NCBI GenBank assembly: GCA_031769625.1
Contig: JAUIMM010000575.1
Location: forward strand, 186,001 to 250,000
Origin: Taudactylus pleione
Lineage: Eukaryota; Chordata; Amphibia; Anura; Myobatrachidae
Direction: 5' to 3'
Length of the DNA stretch: 64,000 bases
Within the stretch, counting starts at the first letter, position 1, and every line of letters begins with the position of its first letter. Positions 1 through 12,700 of the stretch are shown piece by piece. A program made the position numbers and the translations under genes. The notes beneath the pieces are model-generated. The model worked only from the letters and a program-made list of their open reading frames with translations. It ran no database searches and was not told the origin of the DNA.

Positions 1-1206
1 ACACAGACAGCTCAAAATTTCAATGGATGTGTTGAAGACCAAGACCCACAAATGTGATGTGAAATGGTTTTTCTCCCATGTTGAGTTTAAGAGAAAACTG
101 CAAATGCACGTTTTAGGCCAAAATGCATTGAAAGCAATGGAAACAACAAAAGCGTATACTTTGTGATATCTCCTCTTGTAGCAATCACAGACAGCTCAAA
201 ATTTCACGGGATGTGTTGAAGACCAAGACCCACAAATGTGATGTGAAATGGTTTTTCTCCCATGTTGTGTTTAAGAGAAAACAGCAAATGCATGTTTTAG
301 GCCAAAATGCATTGAAAGCAATGGAAACAACAAAAGCGCATACATTGTGATATCTCTTCTTGTAGCAAACACAGACAGCTCAAAATTTCACTGGATGTGT
401 TGAAGACCAAGACCCACAAATGTGATGTGAAATGGTTTTTCTCCCATGTTGCGTTTAAGAGAAAACAGCAATTGCTCGTTTTAGGCCAAAATGCGTTGAA
501 AGCAATGGAAACAACAAAAGCGCATACTTTGTGCTATCTCCTCTTGTAGCAAACACAGACAGCTCAAAATTTCACGGGATGTGTTGAAGACCAAGACCCA
601 CAAATGTGATGTGAAATGTTTTTTCTCCCATGTTGTGTTTAAGAGAAAACAGCAATTGCTCATTTTAGGCCAAAATGCATTGAAAGCAATGGAAACAACA
701 AAAGCGCATACTTTGTTTTATCTCCTCTTGTAGCAAACACAGACAGCTCAAAATTTCACCAGATCTGTTGAAGACCAAGACCCACAAATGTGATGTGAAA
801 TGGTTTTTCTCCCATGGTGCGTTTAAGAGAAAACAGCAAATGCACGTTTTAGGCCAAAATGCATTGAAATTAATGGAAACAACAAAAGCGTATACTTTGT
901 GATATCTCCTCTTGTAGCAAACACAGACAGCTCAAAATTTCACTGGATGTGTTGAAGACCAAGACCCACAAATGTGATGTGAAATGGTTTTTCTCCCATG
1001 GTGCGTTTAAGAGAAAACAGCAAATGCTCGTTTTAGGCCAAAATGCAATGAAAGCAATGGAAACAACAAAAGCGCATACTTTGTGATATCTCCTCTTGTA
1101 GCAAACACAGACAGCTCAAAATTTCACTAGATGTGTTGAAGACCAAGACCCACAAATGTGATGTGAAATGGTTTTTCTCCCATGTTGAGTTTAAGAGAAA
1201 ACAGCA
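1..1206. repeat. Block P, left copy (partner at 8465-9670)
   Basis: The first 1.2 kb matches 8465-9670 at an offset of 8464 bp (46 monomers), with only a few substitutions (for example cccacaaat against cccccaaat at about 9063, and ccaaaat against ccaatat at about 9136). Shared rare variants include caatggatg at the start, cttcttgtag at about 359, and atgcgttg at about 490. The match breaks at about 1206/9670. Its left end lies outside the window. Confidence 0.85.
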
Positions 1207-2061
1207 AATGCATGTTTTAGGCCAAAATTCATTGAAAGCAATGGAAACAACAAAAGCGCATACTTTGTGTTATCTCCTCTTGTAGCAAGCACAGACAGCT
1301 CAAAATTTCACTGGATGTGTTGAAGACCAAGACCCACAAATGTGATGTGAAATGGTTTTTCTCTCATGTTGTGTTTAAGAGAAAACTGCAAATGCACGTT
1401 TTAGGCAAAAATGCATTGAAAGCAATGGAAATAACAACAGCGCATACTTTGTGTTATCTCCTCTTGTAGCAAACATAGACAGCTCAAAATTTCACTGGAT
1501 GTGTTGAAGACCAAGACCCACAAATGTGATGTGAAAGGGTTTTTCTCCCATGTTGCGTTTAAGAGAAAACAGCAATTGCTCGTTTTAGGCCAAAATGCAT
1601 TGAAAGCAATGGAAACAACAAAAGCGTATACTTTGTGATATCTCCTCTTGTAGCAATCACAGACAGCTCAAAATTTCACGGGATGTGTTGAAGACCAAGA
1701 CCCACAAATGTGATGTGAAATGTTTTTTCTCCCATGTTGTGTTTAAGAGAAAACAGCAATTGCTCATTTTAGGCCAAAATGCATTGAAAGCAATGGAAAC
1801 AACAAAAGCGCATACTTTGTTTTATCTCCTCTTGTAGCAAACACAGACAGCTCAAAATTTCACTGGATGTGTTGAAGACCAAGACCCACAAATGTGATGT
1901 GAAATGGTTTTTCTCCCATGTTGAGTTTAAGAAAAAACAGCAAATGCATGTTTTAGGCCAAAATGCATTGAAAGCAATGGAAACAACAAAAGCGCATACT
2001 TTATGTTATCTCCTCTTGTAGCAAACACATACAGCTCAAAATTTCACTGGATGTGTTGAAG
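590..2061. repeat. 8-monomer higher-order unit, copy 1
   Basis: A 1472-bp unit (8 x 184) is followed directly by a second copy. Diagnostic positions recur 1472 bp apart: ccagatctgttg near 759 and 2231, gaaattaatgg near 866 and 2338, ccaaaattcattg near 1223 and 2695, and gtttaagaaaaaac near 1926 and 3398. The exact start is uncertain within the homogeneous flanks. Confidence 0.8.
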
Positions 2062-3533
2062 ACCAAGACCCACAAATGTGATGTGAAATGTTTTTTCTCC
2101 CATGTTGTGTTTAAGAGAAAACAGCAATTGCTCATTTTAGGCCAAAATGCATTGAAAGCAATGGAAACAACAAAAGCGCATACTTTGTTTTATCTCCTCT
2201 TGTAGCAAACACAGACAGCTCAAAATTTCACCAGATCTGTTGAAGACCAAGACCCACAAATGTGATGTGAAATGGTTTTTCTCCCATGGTGCGTTTAAGA
2301 GAAAACAGCAAATGCACGTTTTAGGCCAAAATGCATTGAAATTAATGGAAACAACAAAAGCGTATACTTTGTGATATCTCCTCTTGTAGCAAACACAGAC
2401 AGCTCAAAATTTCACTGGATGTGTTGAAGACCAAGACCCACAAATGTGATGTGAAATGATTTTTCTCCCATGGTGCGTTTAAGAGAAAACAGCAAATGCT
2501 CGTTTTAGGCCAAAATGCAATGAAAGCAATGGAAACAACAAAAGCGCATACTTTGTGATATCTCCTCTTGTAGCAAACACAGACAGCTCAAAATTTCACT
2601 AGATGTGTTGAAGACCAAGACCCACAAATGTGATGTGAAATGGTTTTTCTCCCATGTTGAGTTTAAGAGAAAACAGCAAATGCATGTTTTAGGCCAAAAT
2701 TCATTGAAAGCAATGGAAACAACAAAAGCGCATACTTTGTGTTATCTCCTCTTGTAGCAAACACAGACAGCTCAAAATTTCACTGGATGTGTTGAAGACC
2801 AAGACCCACAAATTTGATGTGAAATGGTTTTTCTCTCATGTTGTGTTTAAGAGAAAACTGCAAATGCACATTTTAGGCAAAAATGCATTGAAAGCAATGG
2901 AAATAACAACAGCGCATACTTTGTGTTATCTCCTCTTGTAGCAAACATAGACAGCTCAAAATTTCACTGGATGTGTTGAAGACCAAGACCCACAAATGTG
3001 ATGTGAAAGGGTTTTTCTCCCATGTTGCGTTTAAGAGAAAACAGCAATTGCTCGTTTTAGGCCAAAATGCATTGAAAGCAATGGAAACAACAAAAGCGTA
3101 TACTTTGTGATATCTCCTCTTGTAGCAATCACAGACAGCTCAAAATTTCACGGGATGTGAAGAAGACCAAGACCCACAAATGTGATGTGAAATGTTTTTT
3201 CTCCCATGTTGTGTTTAAGAGAAAACAGCAATTGCTCATTTTAGGCCAAAATGCATTGAAAGCAATGGAAACAACAAAAGCGCATACTTTGTTTTATCTC
3301 CTCTTGTAGCAAACACAGACAGCTCAAAATTTCACTGGATGTGTTGAAGACCAAGACCCACAAATGTGATGTGAAATGGTTTTTCTCCCATGTTGAGTTT
3401 AAGAAAAAACAGCAAATGCATGTTTTAGGCCAAAATGCATTGAAAGCAATGGAAACAACAAAAGCGCATACTTTATGTTATCTCCTCTTGTAGCAAACAC
3501 ATACAGCTCAAAATTTCACTGGATGTGTTGAAG
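2062..3533. repeat. 8-monomer higher-order unit, copy 2
   Basis: This is the tandem partner of the preceding 1472-bp unit, with few substitutions, such as gtgaaatgattttt near 2457, cacaaatttgatg near 2808, and gatgtgaagaagacc near 3154 where copy 1 has gatgtgttgaagacc. After about 3560 the two alignments part. Confidence 0.8.
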
Positions 3534-6500
3534 ACCAAGACCCACAAATGTGATGTGAAATGGTTTTTCTCCCATGTTGCGTTTAAGAGAAAACAGCAAT
3601 TGCTCGTTTTAGGCAAGAATGCATTGAAAGCAATGGAAACAACAAAAGCGTATACTTTGTGATATCTCCTCTTGTAGCAATCACAGACAGCTCAAAATTT
3701 CATGGGATGTGTTGAAGACCAAGACCCACAAATGTGATGTGAAATGGTTTTTCTCCCATGTTGCGTTTAAGAGAAAACAGCAAATGCACATTTTAGGCCA
3801 AAATGCTTTGAAAGCAATGGAAACAACAAAAGCGCATACATTGTGATATCTCCTCTTGTAGCAAACACAGACAGCTCAAAATTTCACTGGATGTGTTGAA
3901 GACCAAGCCCCACAAATGTGATGTGAAATGGTTTTTCTCCCATGTTGCGTTTAAGAGAAAACAGCAATTGCATGTCTTAGGCCAAAATGCATTGAAAGCA
4001 ATGGAAACAACAAAAGCGCATACATTGTGATATCTCCTCTTGTAGCAAACACAGACAGCTCAAAATTTCACTGGATGTGTTGAAGACCAAGACCCACAAA
4101 TGTGATGTGAAATGGTTTTTCTCCCATGTTGTGTTTAAGAGAAAACTGCAAATGCACGTTTTAGGCCAAAATGCATTGAAAGCTATGGAAACAACAAAAG
4201 TGTATACTTTGTGATATCTCCTCTTGTAGCAATCACAGACAGCTCAAAATTTCACGGGATGTGTTGAAGACCAAGACCCACAAATGTGATGTGAAATGGT
4301 TTTTCTCCCATGTTGCATTTAAGAGAAAACAGCAAATGCATGTTTTAGGCCAAAATGCATTGAAAGCAATGGAAACAACAAAAGCGCATACATTGTGATA
4401 TCTCCTCTTGTAGCAAACACAGACAGCTCAAAATTTCACTGGATGTGTTGAAGACCAAGACCCACAAATGTGATGTGAAATGGTTTTTCTCCCATGTTGC
4501 GTTTAAGAGAAAACAGCAATTGCTCGTTTTAGGCCAAAATGCGTTGAAAGCAATGGAAACAACAAAAGCGCATACTTTGTGCTATCTCCTCTTGTAGCAA
4601 ACACAGACAGCTCAAAATTTCACGGGATGTGTTGAAGACCAAGACCCACAAATGTGATGTGAAATAGTTTTTCTCCCATGTTGCATTTAAGAGAAAACAG
4701 CAAATGCACGTTTTAGGCCAAAATGCATTGAAAGCAATGGAAACAACAAAAGCGCATACATTGTGATATCTCCTCTTGTAGCAAACACATACAGCTCAAA
4801 ATTTCACTGGATGTGTTGAAGACCAAGACCCACAAATGTGATGTGAAATGGTTTTTCTCCCATGTTGCGTTTAAGAGAAAACAGCAATTGCTCGTTTTAG
4901 GCCAAAATGCATTGAAAGCAATGGAAACAACAAAAGCGCATACTTTGTGATATCTCCTCTTGTAGCAATCACAGACAGCTCAAAATTTCACGGGATGTGT
5001 TGAAGACCAAGACCCACAAATGTGATGTGAAATGATTTTTCTCCCATGTTGCGTTTAAGAGAAAACTGCAAATGCACGTTTTAGGCCAAAATGCATTGAA
5101 AGCAATGGAAATAACAAAAGCGCATACTTTGTGTTATCTCCTCTTGTAACAAACACAGACAGCTAAAAATTTCACTGGATGTGTTGAAGACCAAGACCCA
5201 CAAATGTGATGTGAAATGGTTTTTCTCCCATGTTGCGTTTAAGAGAAAACAGCAATTGCTCATTTTAGGCCAAAATGCATTGAAAGCAATGGAAACAACA
5301 AAAGCGCATACTTTGTGTTATCTCCTCTTGTATCAAACACAGACAGCTCAAAATTTCATGGGATGTGTTGAAGACCAAGACCCACAAATGTGATGTGAAA
5401 TGTTTTTTCTCCCATGTTGCGTTTAAGAGAAAACAGCAATTGCTCATTTTAGGCCAAAATGCATTGAAAGCAATGGAAACAACAAAAGTGCATACTTTGT
5501 TTTATCTCCTCTTGTAGCAAACACAGACAGCTCAAAATTTCACCAGATCTGTTGAAGACCAAGACCCACAAATGTGATGTGAAATGGTTTTTCTCCCATG
5601 TTGCGTTTAAGAGAAAACAGCAATTGCTCGTTTTAGGCCAAAATGCATTGAAAGCAATGGAAACAACAAAAGCGCATACTTTGTGTTATCTCCTCTTGTA
5701 GCAAACACAGACAGCTCAAAATTTCATGGGATGTGTTGAAGACCAAGACCCACAAATGTGATGTGAAATGTTTTTTCTCCCATGTTGCGTTTAAGAGAAA
5801 ACAGCAATTGCTCATTTTAGGCCAAAATGCATTGAAAGCAATGGAAACAACAAAAGCGCATACTTTGTTTTATCTCCTCATGTAGCAAACACATACAGCT
5901 CAAAATTTCACCAGATCTGTTGAAGACCAAGACCCACAAATGTGATGTGAAATGGTTTTTCTCCCATGGTGCGTTTAAGATAAAACAGCAAATGCACGTT
6001 TTAGGCCAAAATGCATTGAAAGCAATGGAAACAACAAAAGCGTATACTTTGTGATATCTCCTCTTGTAGCAATCACAGACAGCTCAAAATTTGACAGGAT
6101 GTGTTGAAGACCAAGACCCACAAATGTGATGTGAAATGGTTTTTCTCCCCTGTTGCGTTTAAGAGAAAACAGCAATTGCTCGTTTTAGGCCAAAATGCAA
6201 TGAAAGCAATGGAAACAACAAAAGCGCATACTTTGTGATATCTCCTCTTGTAGCAATCACAGACAGCTCAAAATTTCACTGGATGTGTTGAAGACCAAGA
6301 CCCACAAATGTGATGTGAAAAGCTTTTTCCCCCATGTTGCGTTTAAGAGAAAACAGCAATTGCTCGTTTTAGGCCAAAATGCATTGAAAGCAATGGAAAC
6401 AACAAAAGCGCATACTTTGTGATATCTCCTCTTGTAGCAATCACAGACAGCTCAAAATTTCACTGGATGTGTTGAAGACCAAGACGCACAAATGTGATGT

Positions 6501-7015
6501 GAAATTGTTTTTCTCCAATGTTGCGTTTAAGAGAAAACTGCAAATGCACGTTTTAGGCCAAAATGCATTGAAAGCAATGGAAACAACAAAAGCGCATACT
6601 TTGTGTTATCTCCTCTTGTAGCAAACACAGACAGCTCAAAATTTCACTGGATGTGTTGAAGACCAAGACCCACAAATGTGATGTGAAATGGTTTTTCTCT
6701 CATGTTGTGTTTAAGAGAAAACTGCAAATGCACGTTTTAGGCAAAAATGCATTGAAAGCAATGGAAATAACAAAAGCGCATACTTTGTGTTATCTCCTCT
6801 TGTAGCAAACACAGACAGCTCAAAATTTCACTGGATGTGTTGAAGACCAAGACCCACAAATGTGATGTGAAAGGGTTTTTCTCCCATGTTGCGTTTAAGA
6901 GAAAACAGCAATTGCTCGTTTTAGGCCAAAATGCATTGAAAGCAATGGAAACAACAAAAGCGCATACTTTGTGATATCTCCTCTTGTAGCAATCACAGAC
7001 AGCTCAAAATTTCAC
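3141..7015. repeat. Block Q, left copy (partner at 9765-13639)
   Basis: About 3.9 kb (21 monomers) recurs exactly 6624 bp (36 monomers) downstream with no net indel and only scattered substitutions (gtgaaatagtttt near 4661 against gtgaaatggtttt; cccctgttg near 6148 against cccatgttg). Shared rare markers include the gtttaagaaaaaac monomer, aagccccac near 3905, the cttgtatcaaac monomer at about 5330, and the aaaagctttttccccc monomer at 6317. The match ends sharply at about 7015/13639. Confidence 0.88.
5911..7014. repeat. 6-monomer unit, copy 1
   Basis: A 1104-bp unit (6 x 184) starts at the ccagatctgttg monomer. It holds in order the gataaaacagc monomer, the ctcccctgttgcg monomer, the aaaagctttttccccc monomer, an aagacgcac monomer, a tctctcatgttgtg monomer and a gaaagggtttttc monomer. 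The first five monomers recur immediately to the right. Confidence 0.78.
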
Positions 7016-7934
7016 CAGATCTGTTGAAGACCAAGACCCACAAATGTGATGTGAAATGGTTTTTCTCCCATGGTGCGTTTAAGAGAAAACAGCAAATGCA
7101 CGTTTTAGGCCAAAATGCATTGAAAGCAATGGAAACAACAAAAGCATATACTTTGTGATATCTCCTCTTGTAGCAATCACAGACAGCTCAAAATTTCACA
7201 GGATGTGTTGAAGACCAAGACCCACAAATGTGATGTGAAATGGTTTTTCTCCCCTGTTGCGTTTAAGAGAAAACAGCAATTGCTCGTTTTAGGCCAAAAT
7301 GCAATGAAAGCAATGGAAACAACAAAAGCGCATACTTTGTGATATCTCCTCTTGTAGCAATCACAGACAGCTCAAAATTTCACTGGATGTGTTGAAGACC
7401 AAGACCCACAAATGTGATGTGAAAAGCTTTTTCCCCCATGTTGCGTTTAAGAGAAAACAGCAATTGCTCGTTTTAGGCCAAAATGCATTGAAAGCAATGG
7501 AAACAACAAAAGCGCATACTTTGTGATATCTCCTCTTGTAGCAATCACAGACAGCTCAAAATTTCACTGGATGTGTTGAAGACCAAGACGCACAAATGTG
7601 ATGTGAAATTGTTTTTCTCCAATGTTGCGTTTAAGAGAAAACTGCAAATGCACGTTTTAGGCCAAAATGCATTGAAAGCAATGGAAACAACAAAAGCGCA
7701 TACTTTGTGTTATCTCCTCTTGTAGCAAACACAGACAGCTCAAAATTTCACTGGATGTGTTGAAGACCAAGACCCACAAATGTGATGTGAAATGGTTTTT
7801 CTCTCATGTTGTGTTTAAGAGAAAACTGCAAATGCACGTTTTAGGCAAAAATGCATTGAAAGCAATGGAAATAACAAAAGCGCATACTTTGTGTTATCTC
7901 CTCTTGTAGCAAACACAGACAGCTCAAAATTTCA
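7015..7934. repeat. 6-monomer unit, copy 2, lacking one monomer
   Basis: These 920 bp match 5911-6830 at an offset of 1104, including ctcccctgttgcg at about 7249 and aaaagcttttt at 7422. The sixth monomer (gaaagggtttttc type) is absent, and the next ccagatctgttg follows directly at 7935. This is a precise whole-monomer loss or gain. Confidence 0.78.
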
Positions 7935-8464
7935 CCAGATCTGTTGAAGACCAAGACCCACAAATGTGATGTGAAATGGTTTTTCTCCCATGGTGCGTTT
8001 AAGAGAAAACAGCAAATGCACGTTTTAGGCCAAAATGCATTGAAAGCAATGGAAACAACAAAAGCATATACTTTGTGATATCTCCTCTTGTAGCAATCAC
8101 AGACAGCTCAAAATTTCACAGGATGTGTTGAAGACCAAGACCCACAAATGTGATGTGAAATGGTTTATCTCCCATGTTGCATTTAAGAGAAAACAGCAAA
8201 TGCATGTTTTAGGCCAAAATGCATTGAAAGCAATGGAAATAACAAAAGCGTATACTTTGTGATATCTCCTCTTGTAGCAATCACAGACAGCTCAAAATTT
8301 CACGGGATGTGTTGAAGACCAAGACCCACAAATGTGATGTGAAATGGTTTTTCTCCCATGTTGCGTTTAAGAGAAAACAGCAAATGCATGTCTTAGGCCA
8401 AAATGCATTGAAAGCACTGGAAACAACAAAAGCGCATACATTGTGATATCTCCTCTTGTAGCAA
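7935..8464. repeat. Partial third unit and joining monomers
   Basis: A third ccagatctgttg monomer begins at 7935 and follows the preceding unit (offset 920) for about one monomer. It then leaves it at a monomer with the private variant tggtttatctccc near 8161. Ordinary monomers fill the gap to 8465, where block P starts again. Confidence 0.6.
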
Positions 8465-9670
8465 ACACAGACAGCTCAAAATTTCAATGGATGTGTTGAA
8501 GACCAAGACCCACAAATGTGATGTGAAATGGTTTTTCTCCCATGTTGAGTTTAAGAGAAAACTGCAAATGCACGTTTTAGGCCAAAATGCATTGAAAGCA
8601 ATGGAAACAACAAAAGCGTATACTTTGTGATATCTCCTCTTGTAGCAATCACAGACAGCTCAAAATTTCACGGGATGTGTTGAAGACCAAGACCCACAAA
8701 TGTGATGTGAAATGGTTTTTCTCCCATGTTGTGTTTAAGAGAAAACAGCAAATGCATGTTTTAGGCCAAAATGCATTGAAAGCAATGGAAACAACAAAAG
8801 CGCATACATTGTGATATCTCTTCTTGTAGCAAACACAGACAGCTCAAAATTTCACTGGATGTGTTGAAGACCAAGACCCACAAATGTGATGTGAAATGGT
8901 TTTTCTCCCATGTTGCGTTTAAGAGAAAACAGCAATTGCTCGTTTTAGGCCAAAATGCGTTGAAAGCAATGGAAACAACAAAAGCGCATACTTTGTGCTA
9001 TCTCCTCTTGTAGCAAACACAGACAGCTCAAAATTTCACGGGATGTGTTGAAGACCAAGACCCCCAAATGTGATGTGAAATGTTTTTTCTCCCATGTTGT
9101 GTTTAAGAGAAAACAGCAATTGCTCATTTTAGGCCAATATGCATTGAAAGCAATGGAAACAACAAAAGCGCATACTTTGTTTTATCTCCTCTTGTAGCAA
9201 ACACAGACAGCTCAAAATTTCACCAGATCTGTTGAAGACCAAGACCCACAAATGTGATGTGAAATGGTTTTTCTCCCATGGTGCGTTTAAGAGAAAACAG
9301 CAAATGCACGTTTTAGGCCAAAATGCATTGAAATTAATGGAAACAACAAAAGCGTATACTTTGTGATATCTCCTCTTGTAGCAAACACAGACAGCTCAAA
9401 ATTTCACTGGATGTGTTGAAGACCAAGACCCACAAATGTGATGTGAAATGGTTTTTCTCCCATGGTGCGTTTAAGAGAAAACAGCAAATGCTCGTTTTAG
9501 GCCAAAATGCAATGAAAGCAATGGAAACAACAAAAGCGCATACTTTGTGATATCTCCTCTTGTAGCAAACACAGACAGCTCAAAATTTCACTAGATGTGT
9601 TGAAGACCAAGACCCACAAATGTGATGTGAAATGGTTTTTCTCCCATGTTGAGTTTAAGAGAAAACAGCA
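8465..9670. repeat. Block P, right copy
   Basis: Matches 1-1206 at an offset of 8464 bp. At about 9670 the array switches inside a monomer (gcaattgatcgttttagg, with a private atc) to sequence resembling position 481 onward, and by about 9765 it follows block Q. The stretch 9671-9764 is a recombinant junction monomer. Confidence 0.82.
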
Positions 9671-9764
9671 ATTGATCGTTTTAGGCCAAAATGCGTTGAA
9701 AGCAATGGAAACAACAAAAGCGCATACTTTGTGCTATCTCCTCTTGTAGCAAACACAGACAGCT

Positions 9765-12700
9765 CAAAATTTCACGGGATGTGTTGAAGACCAAGACCCA
9801 CAAATGTGATGTGAAATGTTTTTTCTCCCATGTTGTGTTTAAGAGAAAACAGCAATTGCTCATTTTAGGCCAAAATGCATTGAAAGCAATGGAAACAACA
9901 AAAGCGCATACTTTGTTTTATCTCCTCTTGTAGCAAACACAGACAGCTCAAAATTTCACTGGATGTGTTGAAGACCAAGACCCACAAATGTGATGTGAAA
10001 TGGTTTTTCTCCCATGTTGAGTTTAAGAAAAAACAGCAAATGCATGTTTTAGGCCAAAATGCATTGAAAGCAATGGAAACAACAAAAGCGCATACTTTAT
10101 GTTATCTCCTCTTGTAGCAAACACATACAGCTCAAAATTTCACTGGATGTGTTGAAGACCAAGACCCACAAATGTGATGTGAAATGGTTTTTCTCCCATG
10201 TTGCGTTTAAGAGAAAACAGCAATTGCTCGTTTTAGGCAAGAATGCATTGAAAGCAATGGAAACAACAAAAGCGTATACTTTGTGATATCTCCTCTTGTA
10301 GCAATCACAGACAGCTCAAAATTTCATGGGATGTGTTGAAGACCAAGACCCACAAATGTGATGTGAAATGGTTTTTCTCCCATGTTGCGTTTAAGAGAAA
10401 ACAGCAAATGCACATTTTAGGCCAAAATGCTTTGAAAGCAATGGAAACAACAAAAGCGCATACATTGTGATATCTCCTCTTGTAGCAAACACAGACAGCT
10501 CAAAATTTCACTGGATGTGTTGAAGACCAAGCCCCACAAATGTGATGTGAAATGGTTTTTCTCCCATGTTGCGTTTAAGAGAAAACAGCAATTGCATGTC
10601 TTAGGCCAAAATGCATTGAAAGCAATGGAAACAACAAAAGCGCATACATTGTGATATCTCCTCTTGTAGCAAACACAGACAGCTCAAAATTTCACTGGAT
10701 GTGTTGAAGACCAAGACCCACAAATGTGATGTGAAATGGTTTTTCTCCCATGTTGTGTTTAAGAGAAAACTGCAAATGCACGTTTTAGGCCAAAATGCAT
10801 TGAAAGCTATGGAAACAACAAAAGTGTATACTTTGTGATATCTCCTCTTGTAGCAATCACAGACAGCTCAAAATTTCACGGGATGTGTTGAAGACCAAGA
10901 CCCACAAATGTGATGTGAAATGGTTTTTCTCCCATGTTGCATTTAAGAGAAAACAGCAAATGCATGTTTTAGGCCAAAATGCATTGAAAGCAATGGAAAC
11001 AACAAAAGCGCATACATTGTGATATCTCCTCTTGTAGCAAACACAGACAGCTCAAAATTTCACTGGATGTGTTGAAGACCAAGACCCACAAATGTGATGT
11101 GAAATGGTTTTTCTCCCATGTTGCGTTTAAGAGAAAACAGCAATTGCTCGTTTTAGGCCAAAATGCGTTGAAAGCAATGGAAACAACAAAAGCGCATACT
11201 TTGTGCTATCTCCTCTTGTAGCAAACACAGACAGCTCAAAATTTCACGGGATGTGTTGAAGACCAAGACCCACAAATGTGATGTGAAATGGTTTTTCTCC
11301 CATGTTGCATTTAAGAGAAAACAGCAAATGCACGTTTTAGGCCAAAATGCATTGAAAGCAATGGAAACAACAAAAGCGCATACATTGTGATATCTCCTCT
11401 TGTAGCAAACACAGACAGCTCAAAATTTCACTGGATGTGTTGAAGACCAAGACCCACAAATGTGATGTGAAATGGTTTTTCTCCCATGTTGCGTTTAAGA
11501 GAAAACAGCAATTGCTCGTTTTAGGCCAAAATGCATTGAAAGCAATGGAAACAACAAAAGCGCATACTTTGTGATATCTCCTCTTGTAGCAATCACAGAC
11601 AGCTCAAAATTTCACGGGATGTGTTGAAGACCAAGACCCACAAATGTGATGTGAAATGATTTTTCTCCCATGTTGCGTTTAGGAGAAAACTGCAAATGCA
11701 CGTTTTAGGCCAAAATGCATTGAAAGCAATGGAAATAACAAAAGCGCATACTTTGTGTTATCTCCTCTTGTAACAAACACAGACAGCTAAAAATTTCACT
11801 GGATGTGTTGAAGACCAAGACCCACAAATGTGATGTGAAATGGTTTTTCTCCCATGTTGCGTTTAAGAGAAAACAGCAATTGCTCGTTTTAGGCCAAAAT
11901 GCATTGAAAGCAATGGAAACAACAAAAGCGCATACTTTGTGTTATCTCCTCTTGTATCAAACACAGACAGCTCAAAATTTCATGGGATGTGTTGAAGACC
12001 AAGACCCACAAATGTGATGTGAAATGTTTTTTCTCCCATGTTGCGTTTAAGAGAAAACAGCAATTGCTCATTTTAGGCCAAAATGCATTGAAAGCAATGG
12101 AAACAACAAAAGTGCATACTTTGTTTTATCTCCTCTTGTAGCAAACACAGACAGCTCAAAATTTCACCAGATCTGTTGAAGACCAAGACCCACAAATGTG
12201 ATGTGAAATGGTTTTTCTCCCATGTTGCGTTTAAGAGAAAACAGCAATTGCTCGTTTTAGGCCAAAATGCATTGAAAGCAATGGAAACAACAAAAGCGCA
12301 TACTTTGTGTTATCTCCTCTTGTAGCAAACACAGACAGCTCAAAATTTCATGGGATGTGTTGAAGACCAAGACCCACAAATGTGATGTGAAATGTTTTTT
12401 CTCCCATGTTGCGTTTAAGAGAAAACAGCAATTGCTCATTTTAGGCCAAAATGCATTGAAAGCAATGGAAACAACAAAAGCGCATACTTTGTTTTATCTC
12501 CTCATGTAGCAAACACATACAGCTCAAAATTTCACCAGATCTGTTGAAGACCAAGACCCACAAATGTGATGTGAAATGGTTTTTCTCCCATGGTGCGTTT
12601 AAGATAAAACAGCAAATGCACGTTTTAGGCCAAAATGCATTGAAAGCAATGGAAACAACAAAAGCGTATACTTTGTGATATCTCCTCTTGTAGCAATCAC

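Noticed and set aside
201..215. tttcacgggatg variant as a CENP-B box because of its CGGGA
   Set aside because: Upstream positions do not fit: the required TTCG is missing at the correct spacing (ctcaa is present).
481..663. Recurrent 60-codon minus-strand reading frame and 70-codon plus-strand frame found in dozens of monomers
   Set aside because: They repeat with the satellite. The period 184 is not a multiple of three, so adjacent monomers are read in shifted frames. There is no codon-level conservation, start context or promoter, and both strands are equally open at the same place.
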